Shown here piece after piece: positions 18,554 to 27,344 of a stretch of 64,000 nt of DNA. Origin of the DNA: Saccharomycodes ludwigii (lineage: Eukaryota > Ascomycota > Saccharomycetes > Saccharomycodales > Saccharomycodaceae). A program made the position numbers and the translations under genes. Numbering within the stretch: the stretch's first letter is position 1; every line of letters begins with the position of its first letter. The notes below the pieces were generated by a model that ran no database searches, was not told the origin of the DNA, and worked only from the letters and a program-made list of their open reading frames with translations. The DNA is taken from assembly GCF_020623625.1 (NCBI RefSeq), contig NC_060203.1, positions 310,001-374,000 on the forward strand, written 5' to 3'.

Positions 18554-21500
18554 TTAATGAGCTTTTAGAACACTTTCGTCACAAAATTTTTCAAATAAAG
18601 TGGTTCTAGGTTTTATCTGTTCTTTCGACAAATCAGTCTTCTTCACAATTTCAAATGATCCAGTACCAATAGACATTGTCTGACCCAAAATAATACATTC
18701 AGAAACACCCTCTATAGCATCCTTCTTCATATAAAAAGCTGCATCAAACAAATGATCAGTAGTTTTTTCAAAAGAAGCCAATTGCAAAACAGAGTCTCTC
18801 ATCTTACTCAAACCAAATCTTGTAATACCCAATACCTCACCCTTATAAGTCATAACATCACCTAGCAATTGAATGTGACGAGGATCCACACTCATACCAT
18901 GATTACTCATGGTGTAATCAATTTCATTTACAATACTATATCTGGCAGCTTCAATGCCTAAAACTTGAAACACTTCTAAAACATGATTAGTGGTTGTTTT
19001 AGAACCAATAACACCATCCGTAGCCATGACCTCCCTTAGACCATATCCTTCTACCAACAATTCCCTTTTTCCCCGATCGTTGATGTTGATAACAGCTCTA
19101 GAAATTTCCGGTAACCCTTTAACAACAATATCTGGCAAAGAGCGACGTAAATGTTGCATTCGATAAAAAGTAGAGTTTTCGCTGGGTTCTTTTAATGCGG
19201 AAGATGTTGTTTTAAATGCAAGCTTGCCTTCATTAACGCTAATGTTGATCTTATTATTACCAACGATTGAAATATCACATGCGTTGATTTTCAATTTGGG
19301 AGCATTGGAAATAGCGGTGGCAATATCTTCAATAGTTAATTCTAATTGTAATTTTTCTATTGTTTCCTGATCCACCTTCACTTGTATATATGACATGTGA
19401 TCTCTGTACACGTCTTGTATATAGAAAACAACATCTTTTAATAAGGTTTTTTCCACCCTACCTTTAACCACTCTTGCAGCTCTTTCGTCCTCATTGTTAA
19501 CCAATACCGCATTGATAATTGGCGTGGAAATGACTTTGGAGGCATTAATAATTTCTTTGATACGAGGGACACCTAATGTAACATTCATAGAAGCGACACC
19601 AGCAAAATGAAAAGTTTTCAAAGTCATTTGTGTACCAGGTTCACCGATCGATTGGGCACCAATAGCACCAACTGCTGTGCCCGGCTCAACTTTAGCCTTG
19701 TGGTATTTGAAAATAGCAATGGTTAAAAACTTTCTAACTAGTTGTTCACTAATTTTGCACAATTGATTAACAGCATTGAGCGAAACCTCAGGAGATAGTT
19801 CATCAATATCCATTTCTTGGAATTCATCACCCGGTTCATCTAGCATTTGTTTTAAACCTTTTGTCTTTCTAACGTGCGCTACAAATTCAGCCTTTTCAGT
19901 CATGTATTGTCTTAATGACTTATAAAAATTTCTTTCAGCATCGTGTTGATCAATAAATTCAATATTATTCTGCTCGTGTTCGGAAACAATTACACCTACA
20001 TTATCGTATCTAATTAATTTTTTTTCCAAGGGGTTCAATATAGAATTTGTCAACTTTATAATTTCATAAGGCAAAAGTTGTCTGTCATCTTTGTTAAAAG
20101 AAATGTTATAGGAATGATCCCATGTTCTTTTAAAGTTAACTGGTTGCGCATTACCTTCCATATCTAATGGATCTAGACCATCACCACCATAAGTAAATTG
20201 AACAATACCATTGGATGAAGTTCTAATAGTATTATCATATCGGCATGATAAATCTTCTAGCGATTTCATCAACCTACGAGACATATAACCAGTTTCCGCA
20301 GTTTTAACAGCTGTATCAACCAACCCTTCACGTCCAGAAATAGCATGAAATAAAAATTCTGGTGGAGATAGCCCAGAAAAAAAAGAGTTTCTGACAAACC
20401 CTTTAGATTGAGGGGTTTTAGAATTCTTGGGGAAATGTGGTAAGGAACGATCCTGAAAACCATCAGGAACACGATTACCAGAAATAATTTGCTGACCAAC
20501 AACAGCAACCATTTGAGAGACATTTAATGTAGAACCTTTAGAACCACAAGTGGCCATAATTAAAGGAGCATTCATGTTATCCAGTTCCCTAATACAAACT
20601 TCACCAACTTCTTCTCTAACTTTAGACAACAATCCACCAATTTTCGCTTCCAAAGTTTCTTCTTCATTGCACCCTGGTTGCGTTTCCAACTTGCCTTTAT
20701 TAAATAAATCAATTAATTCATCACACTTGGCATACGCAATTTCAACCATATCTTCCTTTTTTTTCTTTAAATCATCAGCTGGTGTAACATCCTCAATACC
20801 AATAGAGAACCCACGATTACCCAAAAATCTGGCACACAATTTAGCCATCCTATTCATTGCATTTGCTGCTTCCTTTGGGCCATAATCTCTCAATATTGTA
20901 TAAAATACAGAATGTTTTTTACCATCACCTAAAACAGACTTATCCATAACTCCACTTAAAATTTGGGAGCCTCTGATAATAACAAACCCATCGTTAGAGG
21001 ACAACTCGTTAGGCCAATCTTTATTTTTTGGTGGAATGTATACTTTATTTTTGGCATCCAAATTAATAGTAACTGGAGAGTTATGATTAGGTCTAATTAA
21101 TAAAGAAAAAACCTGTTTACCCGTCCACAAATAACATGGTTTTTGAATGGCTGGCGGAGGAATATCAAAGTGAAGTTTTGCGTCACACATCATGGCTAAT
21201 AATTGAACCAATTGAGAACGATCAAAAAACGCATCTTTATGTGAAATTAAATAGGAGCCGGTAATAAAATCTTGTGTGGCTGCAATAATAGGTTCACCAG
21301 ATTTCGGAGTTAGCAAATTGTTTTTAACACCCATCAAGTTGATGGCTTCAGCCCGAGCTTCTTCTGTTTGGGGAACATGTAAATTCATCTCATCACCATC
21401 AAAATCTGCATTATACGGAGTACAAACACATTCGTTTAATCTAAAAGTTCTCCAAGGTCTAATCTTAGCATAGTGAGACAAAATAGATAATCTATGCAAA

Positions 21501-22942
21501 GAAGGCTGTCTGTTAAATAAGACGATATCACCATCCTCAATATGTCTTTCAACAACATCACCAAATTGCAAGTTTTTGGCTAGCTTATAACGGTCACCAA
21601 AACGTAAATTACGTCTAGCTTCTTCATTTTTTTTTAAGACATAGTTTGCACCAGGGTGAAGGTCCGGACCATTAACAACCAATTGTTGTAATTTTCTTTT
21701 ATTATATCTAGTAACCTTTTCAGGGTAAGTTAAAACTTTGGCAACACGGTCTGGAACCGCAACCTCATCGACAGATAAATTAGGATCCGGGGAAATAACA
21801 GTTCTACCAGAGAAATCTACACGCTTACCTGACAAGTTACCTCTGAATCTACCTTGTTTACCCTTTAATCTTTGGCACAACGCTCTAATTGGTTTTGGTT
21901 TGGGTCCACCTAGTGATCCATTACCTGGCATAGCTGCCGGATTGACTGAATCAGAATTAATATACATTGCAACAGACATTTGCAAATAATCCCATTGTTC
22001 CATCATATTATTAATTGAAATACCCTTTTCAATACCTGCCTTAATTAAAGAAGAAGTCCATACAATTTCTGTAAGTTTAACCGTTAAATCGTCTTCATTG
22101 GAAGAGGGGGAATCTTGCATTAAAACACTGGGACGTATGCAGACAGGAGGAGCTGGTAAATATCTCCATATATAGGTTTCCGGTCTACCACTTTTAACAG
22201 AAGTATCAATGCCCAGTAATTCACAATCTTCTGGAGTAACTTGTTTGAATAAATTTAAAGTTTTCAAAGGGTTTAAATCGTCCATACAACGTTTTAAATA
22301 TTTTTGCAATTCTGGATTATTTCTGAAAATTTGATCCCAGTCACCGATCCATTGGTCTCTTTCTGGAGTAGACTTTTTACCAACCCAACGGAAAGTGTCA
22401 TGAATAATCTTTAACGCTGCAGAAGTACCACCCGCTGCTGCCTTTTTAACCACACCATTCAAACAGCCACATTTTAAGCATCTTCTTTGCTTTTTACATT
22501 GATCCAAAAGTTTCTTTATAATATTCATTCTTCTTAAATTATCAATCCCAGGTCTACGTAATTCGCTTAGAAATTTTCGTTTGTCCTCCTCGCTTAGTAA
22601 AATTGCAGCACAATTTTTACAAATACATTGAAGGATTTGGATAGTTGCTTTAAAATATCCGATATGGAAAACAGGTAAGGCTAATTTAATGTGGCCAAAG
22701 TGGCCATGACAGGAAGCCAAATTACCATGGCAAGTAGAACATTCGGCGCTTGATTGAGATACACCCATTCTGGTATCTAAAGCACCGTTATTTTTAGGTT
22801 TACGTCCATTTTCTAGATCAAACAAATCTCTTGTAGTAATCTCTACTTCTGATTGAGCAACAATGTCGCTTGCACTTAAGGCTGAAAACTCTAGCCCTTT
22901 GATCTTTTTAGGGACAATATCTATAACCACTTCCTTAGCCAT
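18554..22942 (-). CDS. RPO31: RPO31/RPC160, largest subunit of RNA polymerase III (C160)
   Basis: The 1462-residue subunit (S. cerevisiae C160, 1460 aa) is highly conserved throughout. It starts MAKEVVIDIVPKKIKGLEFS. The N-terminal clamp zinc site follows (CSTCHGNLASCHGHFGH), then CKNC and CLKCGC. Next come GRTVISPDPNL and FNRQPSLHRLSILSH, and the catalytic loop NADFDGDEMNLH with the three Mg-binding aspartates at residues 513, 515 and 517. The bridge-helix/trigger-loop block includes GREGLVDTAVKTAETGYMSRR and GAIGAQSIGEPGTQMTLKTFHFAG. As expected for Pol III it lacks a heptad CTD. It transcribes tRNAs, 5S RNA and U6. It is convergent with ESC2 (122 bp between stops) and divergent from SEM1. 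In S. cerevisiae RPO31 (YOR116C) is next to RPT5 (YOR117W); here SEM1 lies between them. Confidence 0.98.
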   Translation of the reverse strand: MAKEVVIDIVPKKIKGLEFSALSASDIVAQSEVEITTRDLFDLENGRKPKNNGALDTRMGVSQSSAECSTCHGNLASCHGHFGHIKLALPVFHIGYFKATIQILQCICKNCAAILLSEEDKRKFLSELRRPGIDNLRRMNIIKKLLDQCKKQRRCLKCGCLNGVVKKAAAGGTSAALKIIHDTFRWVGKKSTPERDQWIGDWDQIFRNNPELQKYLKRCMDDLNPLKTLNLFKQVTPEDCELLGIDTSVKSGRPETYIWRYLPAPPVCIRPSVLMQDSPSSNEDDLTVKLTEIVWTSSLIKAGIEKGISINNMMEQWDYLQMSVAMYINSDSVNPAAMPGNGSLGGPKPKPIRALCQRLKGKQGRFRGNLSGKRVDFSGRTVISPDPNLSVDEVAVPDRVAKVLTYPEKVTRYNKRKLQQLVVNGPDLHPGANYVLKKNEEARRNLRFGDRYKLAKNLQFGDVVERHIEDGDIVLFNRQPSLHRLSILSHYAKIRPWRTFRLNECVCTPYNADFDGDEMNLHVPQTEEARAEAINLMGVKNNLLTPKSGEPIIAATQDFITGSYLISHKDAFFDRSQLVQLLAMMCDAKLHFDIPPPAIQKPCYLWTGKQVFSLLIRPNHNSPVTINLDAKNKVYIPPKNKDWPNELSSNDGFVIIRGSQILSGVMDKSVLGDGKKHSVFYTILRDYGPKEAANAMNRMAKLCARFLGNRGFSIGIEDVTPADDLKKKKEDMVEIAYAKCDELIDLFNKGKLETQPGCNEEETLEAKIGGLLSKVREEVGEVCIRELDNMNAPLIMATCGSKGSTLNVSQMVAVVGQQIISGNRVPDGFQDRSLPHFPKNSKTPQSKGFVRNSFFSGLSPPEFLFHAISGREGLVDTAVKTAETGYMSRRLMKSLEDLSCRYDNTIRTSSNGIVQFTYGGDGLDPLDMEGNAQPVNFKRTWDHSYNISFNKDDRQLLPYEIIKLTNSILNPLEKKLIRYDNVGVIVSEHEQNNIEFIDQHDAERNFYKSLRQYMTEKAEFVAHVRKTKGLKQMLDEPGDEFQEMDIDELSPEVSLNAVNQLCKISEQLVRKFLTIAIFKYHKAKVEPGTAVGAIGAQSIGEPGTQMTLKTFHFAGVASMNVTLGVPRIKEIINASKVISTPIINAVLVNNEDERAARVVKGRVEKTLLKDVVFYIQDVYRDHMSYIQVKVDQETIEKLQLELTIEDIATAISNAPKLKINACDISIVGNNKINISVNEGKLAFKTTSSALKEPSENSTFYRMQHLRRSLPDIVVKGLPEISRAVININDRGKRELLVEGYGLREVMATDGVIGSKTTTNHVLEVFQVLGIEAARYSIVNEIDYTMSNHGMSVDPRHIQLLGDVMTYKGEVLGITRFGLSKMRDSVLQLASFEKTTDHLFDAAFYMKKDAIEGVSECIILGQTMSIGTGSFEIVKKTDLSKEQIKPRTTLFEKFCDESVLKAH

Positions 22943-23535
22943 GCTACGTATAATTTTCTTTCTTTTCCAAAAAAAAAAAAAAAAAAAATAAAAAAATAAA
23001 AAAAAAAAATAAAAGATAAAAGATAAAACAATTTATTATTTAATTATTCATGTTTAAATTATCCTGTCTTGATATACAAGAATCTAAACAAAAAAAAAAA
23101 AAAAAAAAAAAAAGAAAAGAAAAAGAAACAGGAAAAGTAAAAAAGAAAAAAAAAAAAAAATGAAATTTTTATGATCTTTAAATAAATATTTAACGACAAG
23201 CAATATTTCGTATTATCGGAAAACTGAAATAGCGGACTTTTTTTTTTTTTTGATTTTCCTTCAAGCAAATTAAAAAAAATTTTGGAAAAGTGGAAATAAT
23301 TTTCCGTGTGATAGGCATTTTTTTTTTTTTAACTGTTTATTCGTTTCATTTTCTTTTATTCAAATTTTTTTTTTTTTTTTTTTTTTTGCCACATAATTTA
23401 AATAGCCTGTGTTATTATTACACCGCTATTGATTATTCCATGTTGTTATTTAAATGGACTTGTGTAGTAGATTAAAACGACTAAGCTAATAGCTGATATT
23501 AATCCCATATACAATATAAATAATTATATCCAGAA
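22943..23535. promoter_or_regulatory. Divergent RPO31/SEM1 promoter region
   Basis: A 593-bp spacer with A tracts near RPO31 (22967-23011, 23090-23113) and T tracts near SEM1. A CGGAC followed by a T tract (23233-23237) sits almost midway between the two ATGs (about 290-300 bp from each). A PACE-like site is annotated separately. Confidence 0.45.
23385..23393 (-). promoter_or_regulatory. PACE-like Rpn4 site upstream of SEM1
   Basis: TTTGCCACA reads TGTGGCAAA on the minus strand. It matches 8 of 9 bases of the S. cerevisiae proteasome-associated control element GGTGGCAAA bound by Rpn4. It lies 143 bp upstream of the SEM1 ATG at the edge of a T tract. That SEM1 encodes a proteasome subunit supports the call. 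Confidence 0.5.
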
Positions 23536-23784
23536 ATGAGTTCTTTGAACCAGAAAGAAGCTGAAAAAGTACTAGTTAAAAAAACATTGGAAGAAACAGA
23601 TGAATTCGAAGACTTTCCAGTAGATTCATGGCCTGATAACGAAACTGTAAAGGAAGTCATCTTCAATGCTAGTAATAACACTAATTCTTTGTGGGAGGAA
23701 GACTGGGATGATGTAGAAGTGGATGATGATTTTACCCGTAAGTTAAAAGAAGAGTTGGTCCAATTTAAGGAATCTCGGAAATAA
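23536..23784 (+). CDS. SEM1: SEM1/DSS1, small acidic proteasome lid subunit
   Basis: The 82-residue acidic protein (S. cerevisiae Sem1, 89 aa) has the two conserved acidic-aromatic blocks of DSS1: DEFEDFPVDSWPDNE (about 23-37) and LWEEDWDDVEVDDDF (about 54-68). A C-terminal helix FTRKLKEELVQFKES follows. Sem1 tethers Rpn3 and Rpn7 in the 19S lid and also works in the TREX-2 mRNA export complex and in BRCA2-type complexes. S. cerevisiae SEM1 (YDR363W-A) lies between ESC2 and CDC40. Here RPO31 and RPT5, from the sister chromosome XV block, are interleaved on either side. It neighbours another proteasome gene, RPT5, and both carry PACE-like sites. Confidence 0.95.
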   Translation: MSSLNQKEAEKVLVKKTLEETDEFEDFPVDSWPDNETVKEVIFNASNNTNSLWEEDWDDVEVDDDFTRKLKEELVQFKESRK

Positions 23785-24016
23785 ATTATTAGGAATATTT
23801 TTAATTTTACTGTTTTGCAATTAATCTGGGCTAATATTTATAGTTCAGCAATATAATGTATAATATATCCATCTATAGGTATATATATAAGTGGCTTCAT
23901 TACTAACAATGGCCAATTTGTTCAATATAATTGAGTTTTTTTTTTATTATATCACATTTCAGATTTCCCCTTGATTTGTTAATATCATAAATGAACAGTC
24001 TTACATGCATGTTGAC

Positions 24017-24023
24017 CGGGTAA
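24017..24023 (+). promoter_or_regulatory. Reb1-type site upstream of RPT5
   Basis: GACCGGGTAACAAC contains CGGGTAAC, the core of the S. cerevisiae Reb1 general regulatory factor site. It lies 238 bp upstream of the ATG. Reb1 usually clears nucleosomes at housekeeping promoters. Binding in this species is inferred. Confidence 0.45.
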
Positions 24024-24109
24024 CAACTGGTAGTATTAATATGAAACGAAGGGGGAAAAAATAATATATATATTATTTTTTGTTCTTTAAAAAATCTTTA
24101 CTATTGATT

Positions 24110-24118
24110 TTTGCCACC
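24110..24118 (-). promoter_or_regulatory. PACE (Rpn4 site) upstream of RPT5
   Basis: TTTGCCACC is a perfect reverse complement of GGTGGCAAA, the Rpn4-binding element found before most S. cerevisiae proteasome genes. It lies 143 bp upstream of the RPT5 ATG, the same distance as the PACE-like site before SEM1. Confidence 0.65.
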
Positions 24119-24185
24119 TTTTTTTTTTCAAAAAAATAAAATAGCTATTATAAACTAAAGGTCTTATTCACACAAACCTTAACTA

Positions 24186-24216
<31 letters not shown>

Positions 24217-24260
24217 TACTAAAAGGAAAAGTTCAAAATATAGATATATAAACCTTTAAC

Positions 24261-25556
24261 ATGACTAGTCTTTTGGAAAATCAACAGCCTATATCACCTG
24301 AAACAACCAGAGAAGAAGAATTAGATGAGGAAATTCTAAATTCATCTGCTCAAGACTTAAGTACAAGGACTAAGTTGTTAGAAAATGAAATTAGGATTTT
24401 TAGATCGGAACTTCAAAGATTGTACCATGAACAGAATACCATGATGGCCAAAATTAAAGATAACAAAGAAAAAATTAAAAACAATAAACAACTACCCTAT
24501 CTAGTCTCCAATATCGTAGAAATCATGGATTTAAATGATACTGAATCCACTACACAAGGTGGAAATGTTAATTTAGATAACGCCGTTACAGGTAAAGCCG
24601 CTGTTGTCAAAACTAGTAGCAGACAAACTGTTTTTTTGCCAATGGTTGGCCTAGTTGATCCAAAATTGTTGAAGCCAAACGATCTAGTCGGTGTTAATAA
24701 AGACTCCTATTTAATACTAGACACTTTACCTTCAGAATATGATAGCAGAGTGAAAGCTATGGAGGTTGATGAAAAACCAACTGAAACTTATTCTGACGTT
24801 GGCGGCCTAGACAAACAAATTGAAGAATTAGTGGAAGCTGTAGTTTTACCATTGAAACAAGCTAATAAATTTAAAGAAATGGGAATCAAGCCACCAAAAG
24901 GTGCATTGATGTATGGGCCACCTGGTACTGGTAAAACTTTATTAGCCCGTGCTTGTGCCGCCCAAACTAATGCAACTTTCTTAAAATTGGCTGCTCCGCA
25001 GTTGGTTCAAATGTTTATTGGTGAAGGTGCAAAGTTGGTTCGTGACGCCTTTGCCCTTGCGAAGGAAAAGGCACCTACTATTATTTTTATCGATGAACTA
25101 GATGCTATTGGTACCAAACGTTTTGATTCCGAAAAATCTGGTGACAGAGAAGTCCAAAGAACTATGTTAGAATTGTTGAACCAGTTGGATGGTTTTGGTT
25201 CCGATGATAGAGTCAAAGTTTTAGCAGCTACAAATAGAGTCGATGTTTTAGACCCTGCTTTGTTGAGATCGGGTAGATTAGATAGGAAAATTGAATTTCC
25301 TCTTCCCTCAGAGGAAGCCAGAGCTCAAATTTTACAAATACATTCAAGAAAAATGACTACCGACGATTCCATAAATTGGCAAGAGCTAGCAAGATCTACC
25401 GATGAATTCAACGGTGCTCAATTAAAAGCTGTCGCTGTAGAAGCAGGCATGATTGCTCTAAGAAATGCTGCGTCTAAAATTACACATGAGGATTTTGTAG
25501 AAGCCATAGGCGAAGTTCAAGCAAGGAAATCAAAATCTGTTTCATTTTATGCATGA
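24261..25556 (+). CDS. RPT5: RPT5, 26S proteasome regulatory ATPase
   Basis: The 431-residue AAA ATPase (S. cerevisiae Rpt5, 434 aa) has an N-terminal coiled coil (about 33-75), an OB domain (about 95-160) and the AAA domain. The AAA domain shows [14 protein letters not shown], Walker A GPPGTGKT (219-226), Walker B IIFIDE (274-279), the pore loop MFIGEGAK and arginine fingers in LRSGRLDRK. The C-terminal SFYA is the HbYX-type tail that docks into the 20S alpha ring and opens the gate. Rpt5 is one of six ATPases that unfold substrates. It lies upstream of a convergent CDC40. In S. cerevisiae RPT5 (YOR117W) is followed by RTC5 (YOR118W); here CDC40 and ESF1 from the sister block lie between. 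Confidence 0.98.
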   Translation: MTSLLENQQPISPETTREEELDEEILNSSAQDLSTRTKLLENEIRIFRSELQRLYHEQNTMMAKIKDNKEKIKNNKQLPYLVSNIVEIMDLNDTESTTQGGNVNLDNAVTGKAAVVKTSSRQTVFLPMVGLVDPKLLKPNDLVGVNKDSYLILDTLPSEYDSRVKAMEVDEKPTETYSDVGGLDKQIEELVEAVVLPLKQANKFKEMGIKPPKGALMYGPPGTGKTLLARACAAQTNATFLKLAAPQLVQMFIGEGAKLVRDAFALAKEKAPTIIFIDELDAIGTKRFDSEKSGDREVQRTMLELLNQLDGFGSDDRVKVLAATNRVDVLDPALLRSGRLDRKIEFPLPSEEARAQILQIHSRKMTTDDSINWQELARSTDEFNGAQLKAVAVEAGMIALRNAASKITHEDFVEAIGEVQARKSKSVSFYA

Positions 25557-25616
25557 TTTTCCCTTTTTCTTCTTTCTTAATCTATTATTAGAATATATAT
25601 CTATTTATATATATGC

Positions 25617-25719
25617 GTGTGTGTGTGTAAATTTGTGTATTTTATTAAAGCTTTAGTGCTATGTTCGTTTATCACGATTATGTTTCTTTTCAATATATAT
25701 ATATATATATATATATATA
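25617..25719. repeat. GT and TA microsatellites between RPT5 and CDC40
   Basis: A (GT)6 run at 25617-25628 and a (TA)13 run at 25693-25719 lie between the convergent 3' ends of RPT5 and CDC40. They are likely length-polymorphic and may double as AT-rich 3'-end efficiency elements. Confidence 0.7.
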
Positions 25720-25732
25720 CGCGTTTTTGTTA

Positions 25733-27037
25733 TCAATCTAACAAATAAATTGGTCCCTCGTTGCCTGCAAATATAACCTTACTTGTTTCTCTTGGCGACC
25801 AGTCAACTGTAGTAATTGGTTTTCGAACATTTGTTCGTATGTTTTTAAGTATTTTTGTACTATTCCAATCCCAGATGAAAACGCTACCTCTAGAGTCACC
25901 CGAAATTAGATATTGGCCATCTGGCGATATACTAAATTCAATATTAAACCCTGCACATCGATGTCCTTTAAATGTTTTCTTTTGTTTTTGATATTTGGGT
26001 TTCAGTTGATAGGTGTAGATTATATTGTCCATACTTTGTGTTACAAAATATTTTTTTTTTGGGTGAACCTTAACACATGGCATGGCATACTGTGTGGTGT
26101 CACTTATTTGTTTAATAGGTATATTAATTCCATTATTCCAAATCTTAATGGTTTTATCTTCGGAAGATGATATAAATTTATCTCCTTGAGGAAAATATGC
26201 CAAGTCTAATATAGATGATAAGTGACTATCATAGTTTTGAATTAGACCGTCTTGTCTTTTATCGTAATGTAAAATTGTAGAGTTAGATAAGCCAACTATA
26301 AATTCATTATTGTTTTGAGGATTGATTTTACAGCACGTTGGCAATGCTGGTAGTTTAATTCTTTTATCAACTTTGCCTGTTTCCGTATCCCATATTTTTA
26401 AAATATTTTCAAATGATATACTAATAAATTTTTCACCGCCGTTATCAAATTCTAAACTTTTAATAGGCATACTATGGCCCCTATAATCTTTTACAAGTTT
26501 CCCTTTATTTTTGCAATCCCAGAGTTTAATAATTTTATCATTTCCACCTGATATGAAAAAGTTTCCTGTATTGGGTATATACTTAACGGTATTTGTACCT
26601 CCTTCATGACCTTCATATTTATGAATAATTTTCTTTGGCATATAACACCTGTTAGGTATGGCACTGTTTTCATTTAAATGTTGAATAATGTTTTTTTTAT
26701 ATTTATAGTAAGTGTTTGATGTCTCATTTTCTTGTACAAAAAATTCATTATTAGAATCTATTACATTAAATAATGATTTAGAATTTTTTGATGTATCATT
26801 TATTTCATTTGAACTTTGTTTATTAGTGTTCTCCTGTAGCTCAGCTGAAACATTATTTGTTTCCCATTCAGACCATGGATCATTCCCTTTGCGTTTTTTT
26901 TTTAAAGCTTTCAATTCTGCTTTAGTAAAGCAACCTGTTCTTTTCTTTTTGTCTTCGTTGATTACAATATTATTTTGAGTATCATCAGAATCACTATCAG
27001 ATGATGAATATCCCGGAGCTAGTAAGGCACCCATCAC
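25733..27037 (-). CDS. CDC40: CDC40/PRP17, WD40 splicing factor for the second step
   Basis: The 434-residue protein (S. cerevisiae 455 aa) has a basic, disordered N-terminus. It contains the family motif KKKRKGNDPWSEWE (about 45-60), then MPKKIIHKYEGHEGG and a C-terminal seven-bladed WD40 propeller (about 128-434) with repeats such as GNFFISGGNDKIIKLWDCKN, FISISFENILKIWDTETGK and YLISGDSRGSVFIWDWNS. Cdc40/Prp17 acts in the spliceosome C* complex and stabilises the remodelled active site for exon ligation. The N-terminal pair MMGALLAPGY could start at either Met. Order SEM1-CDC40-ESF1 equals YDR363W-A to YDR365C apart from RPT5. Confidence 0.93.
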   Translation of the reverse strand: MMGALLAPGYSSSDSDSDDTQNNIVINEDKKKRTGCFTKAELKALKKKRKGNDPWSEWETNNVSAELQENTNKQSSNEINDTSKNSKSLFNVIDSNNEFFVQENETSNTYYKYKKNIIQHLNENSAIPNRCYMPKKIIHKYEGHEGGTNTVKYIPNTGNFFISGGNDKIIKLWDCKNKGKLVKDYRGHSMPIKSLEFDNGGEKFISISFENILKIWDTETGKVDKRIKLPALPTCCKINPQNNNEFIVGLSNSTILHYDKRQDGLIQNYDSHLSSILDLAYFPQGDKFISSSEDKTIKIWNNGINIPIKQISDTTQYAMPCVKVHPKKKYFVTQSMDNIIYTYQLKPKYQKQKKTFKGHRCAGFNIEFSISPDGQYLISGDSRGSVFIWDWNSTKILKNIRTNVRKPITTVDWSPRETSKVIFAGNEGPIYLLD

Positions 27038-27131
27038 TTGTATTCTATTTAGTTTTTATTATTTTAAGTTTTTATCCATATAAGATATTTTTTTTTTTTT
27101 TTTTTAATCTCTCTTTCTTTTCCTCTTTTTT

Positions 27132-27165
<34 letters not shown>

Positions 27166-27344
27166 CTTATAAAAAATTAATACAAGCTTTATATGGCAAA
27201 AATATTTAAAATGTAAATCAATACAAAAATCAAAGTAAAAAATAATATACAATAAACTATTCCAATATAATATATAAAAATATTCGTTCATAGAATCAAA
27301 AATAAGACATAAAAAATTACATTAGTTACTTTTCTCTCAAATTA
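27038..27344. promoter_or_regulatory. CDC40 upstream region / ESF1 3' end
   Basis: A 307-bp spacer between two minus-strand genes, dominated by T tracts (about 27089-27105 and 27133-27165, read as poly(A) on the coding strand). No recognisable site. Confidence 0.4.

Larger units (their letters stand above)
23785..24260. promoter_or_regulatory. RPT5 promoter region
   Basis: A 476-bp spacer between SEM1 and RPT5. It holds a Reb1-type site, a perfect PACE and a 25-nt A tract (24192-24216) just before the RPT5 leader. No gene is seen. Confidence 0.5.
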
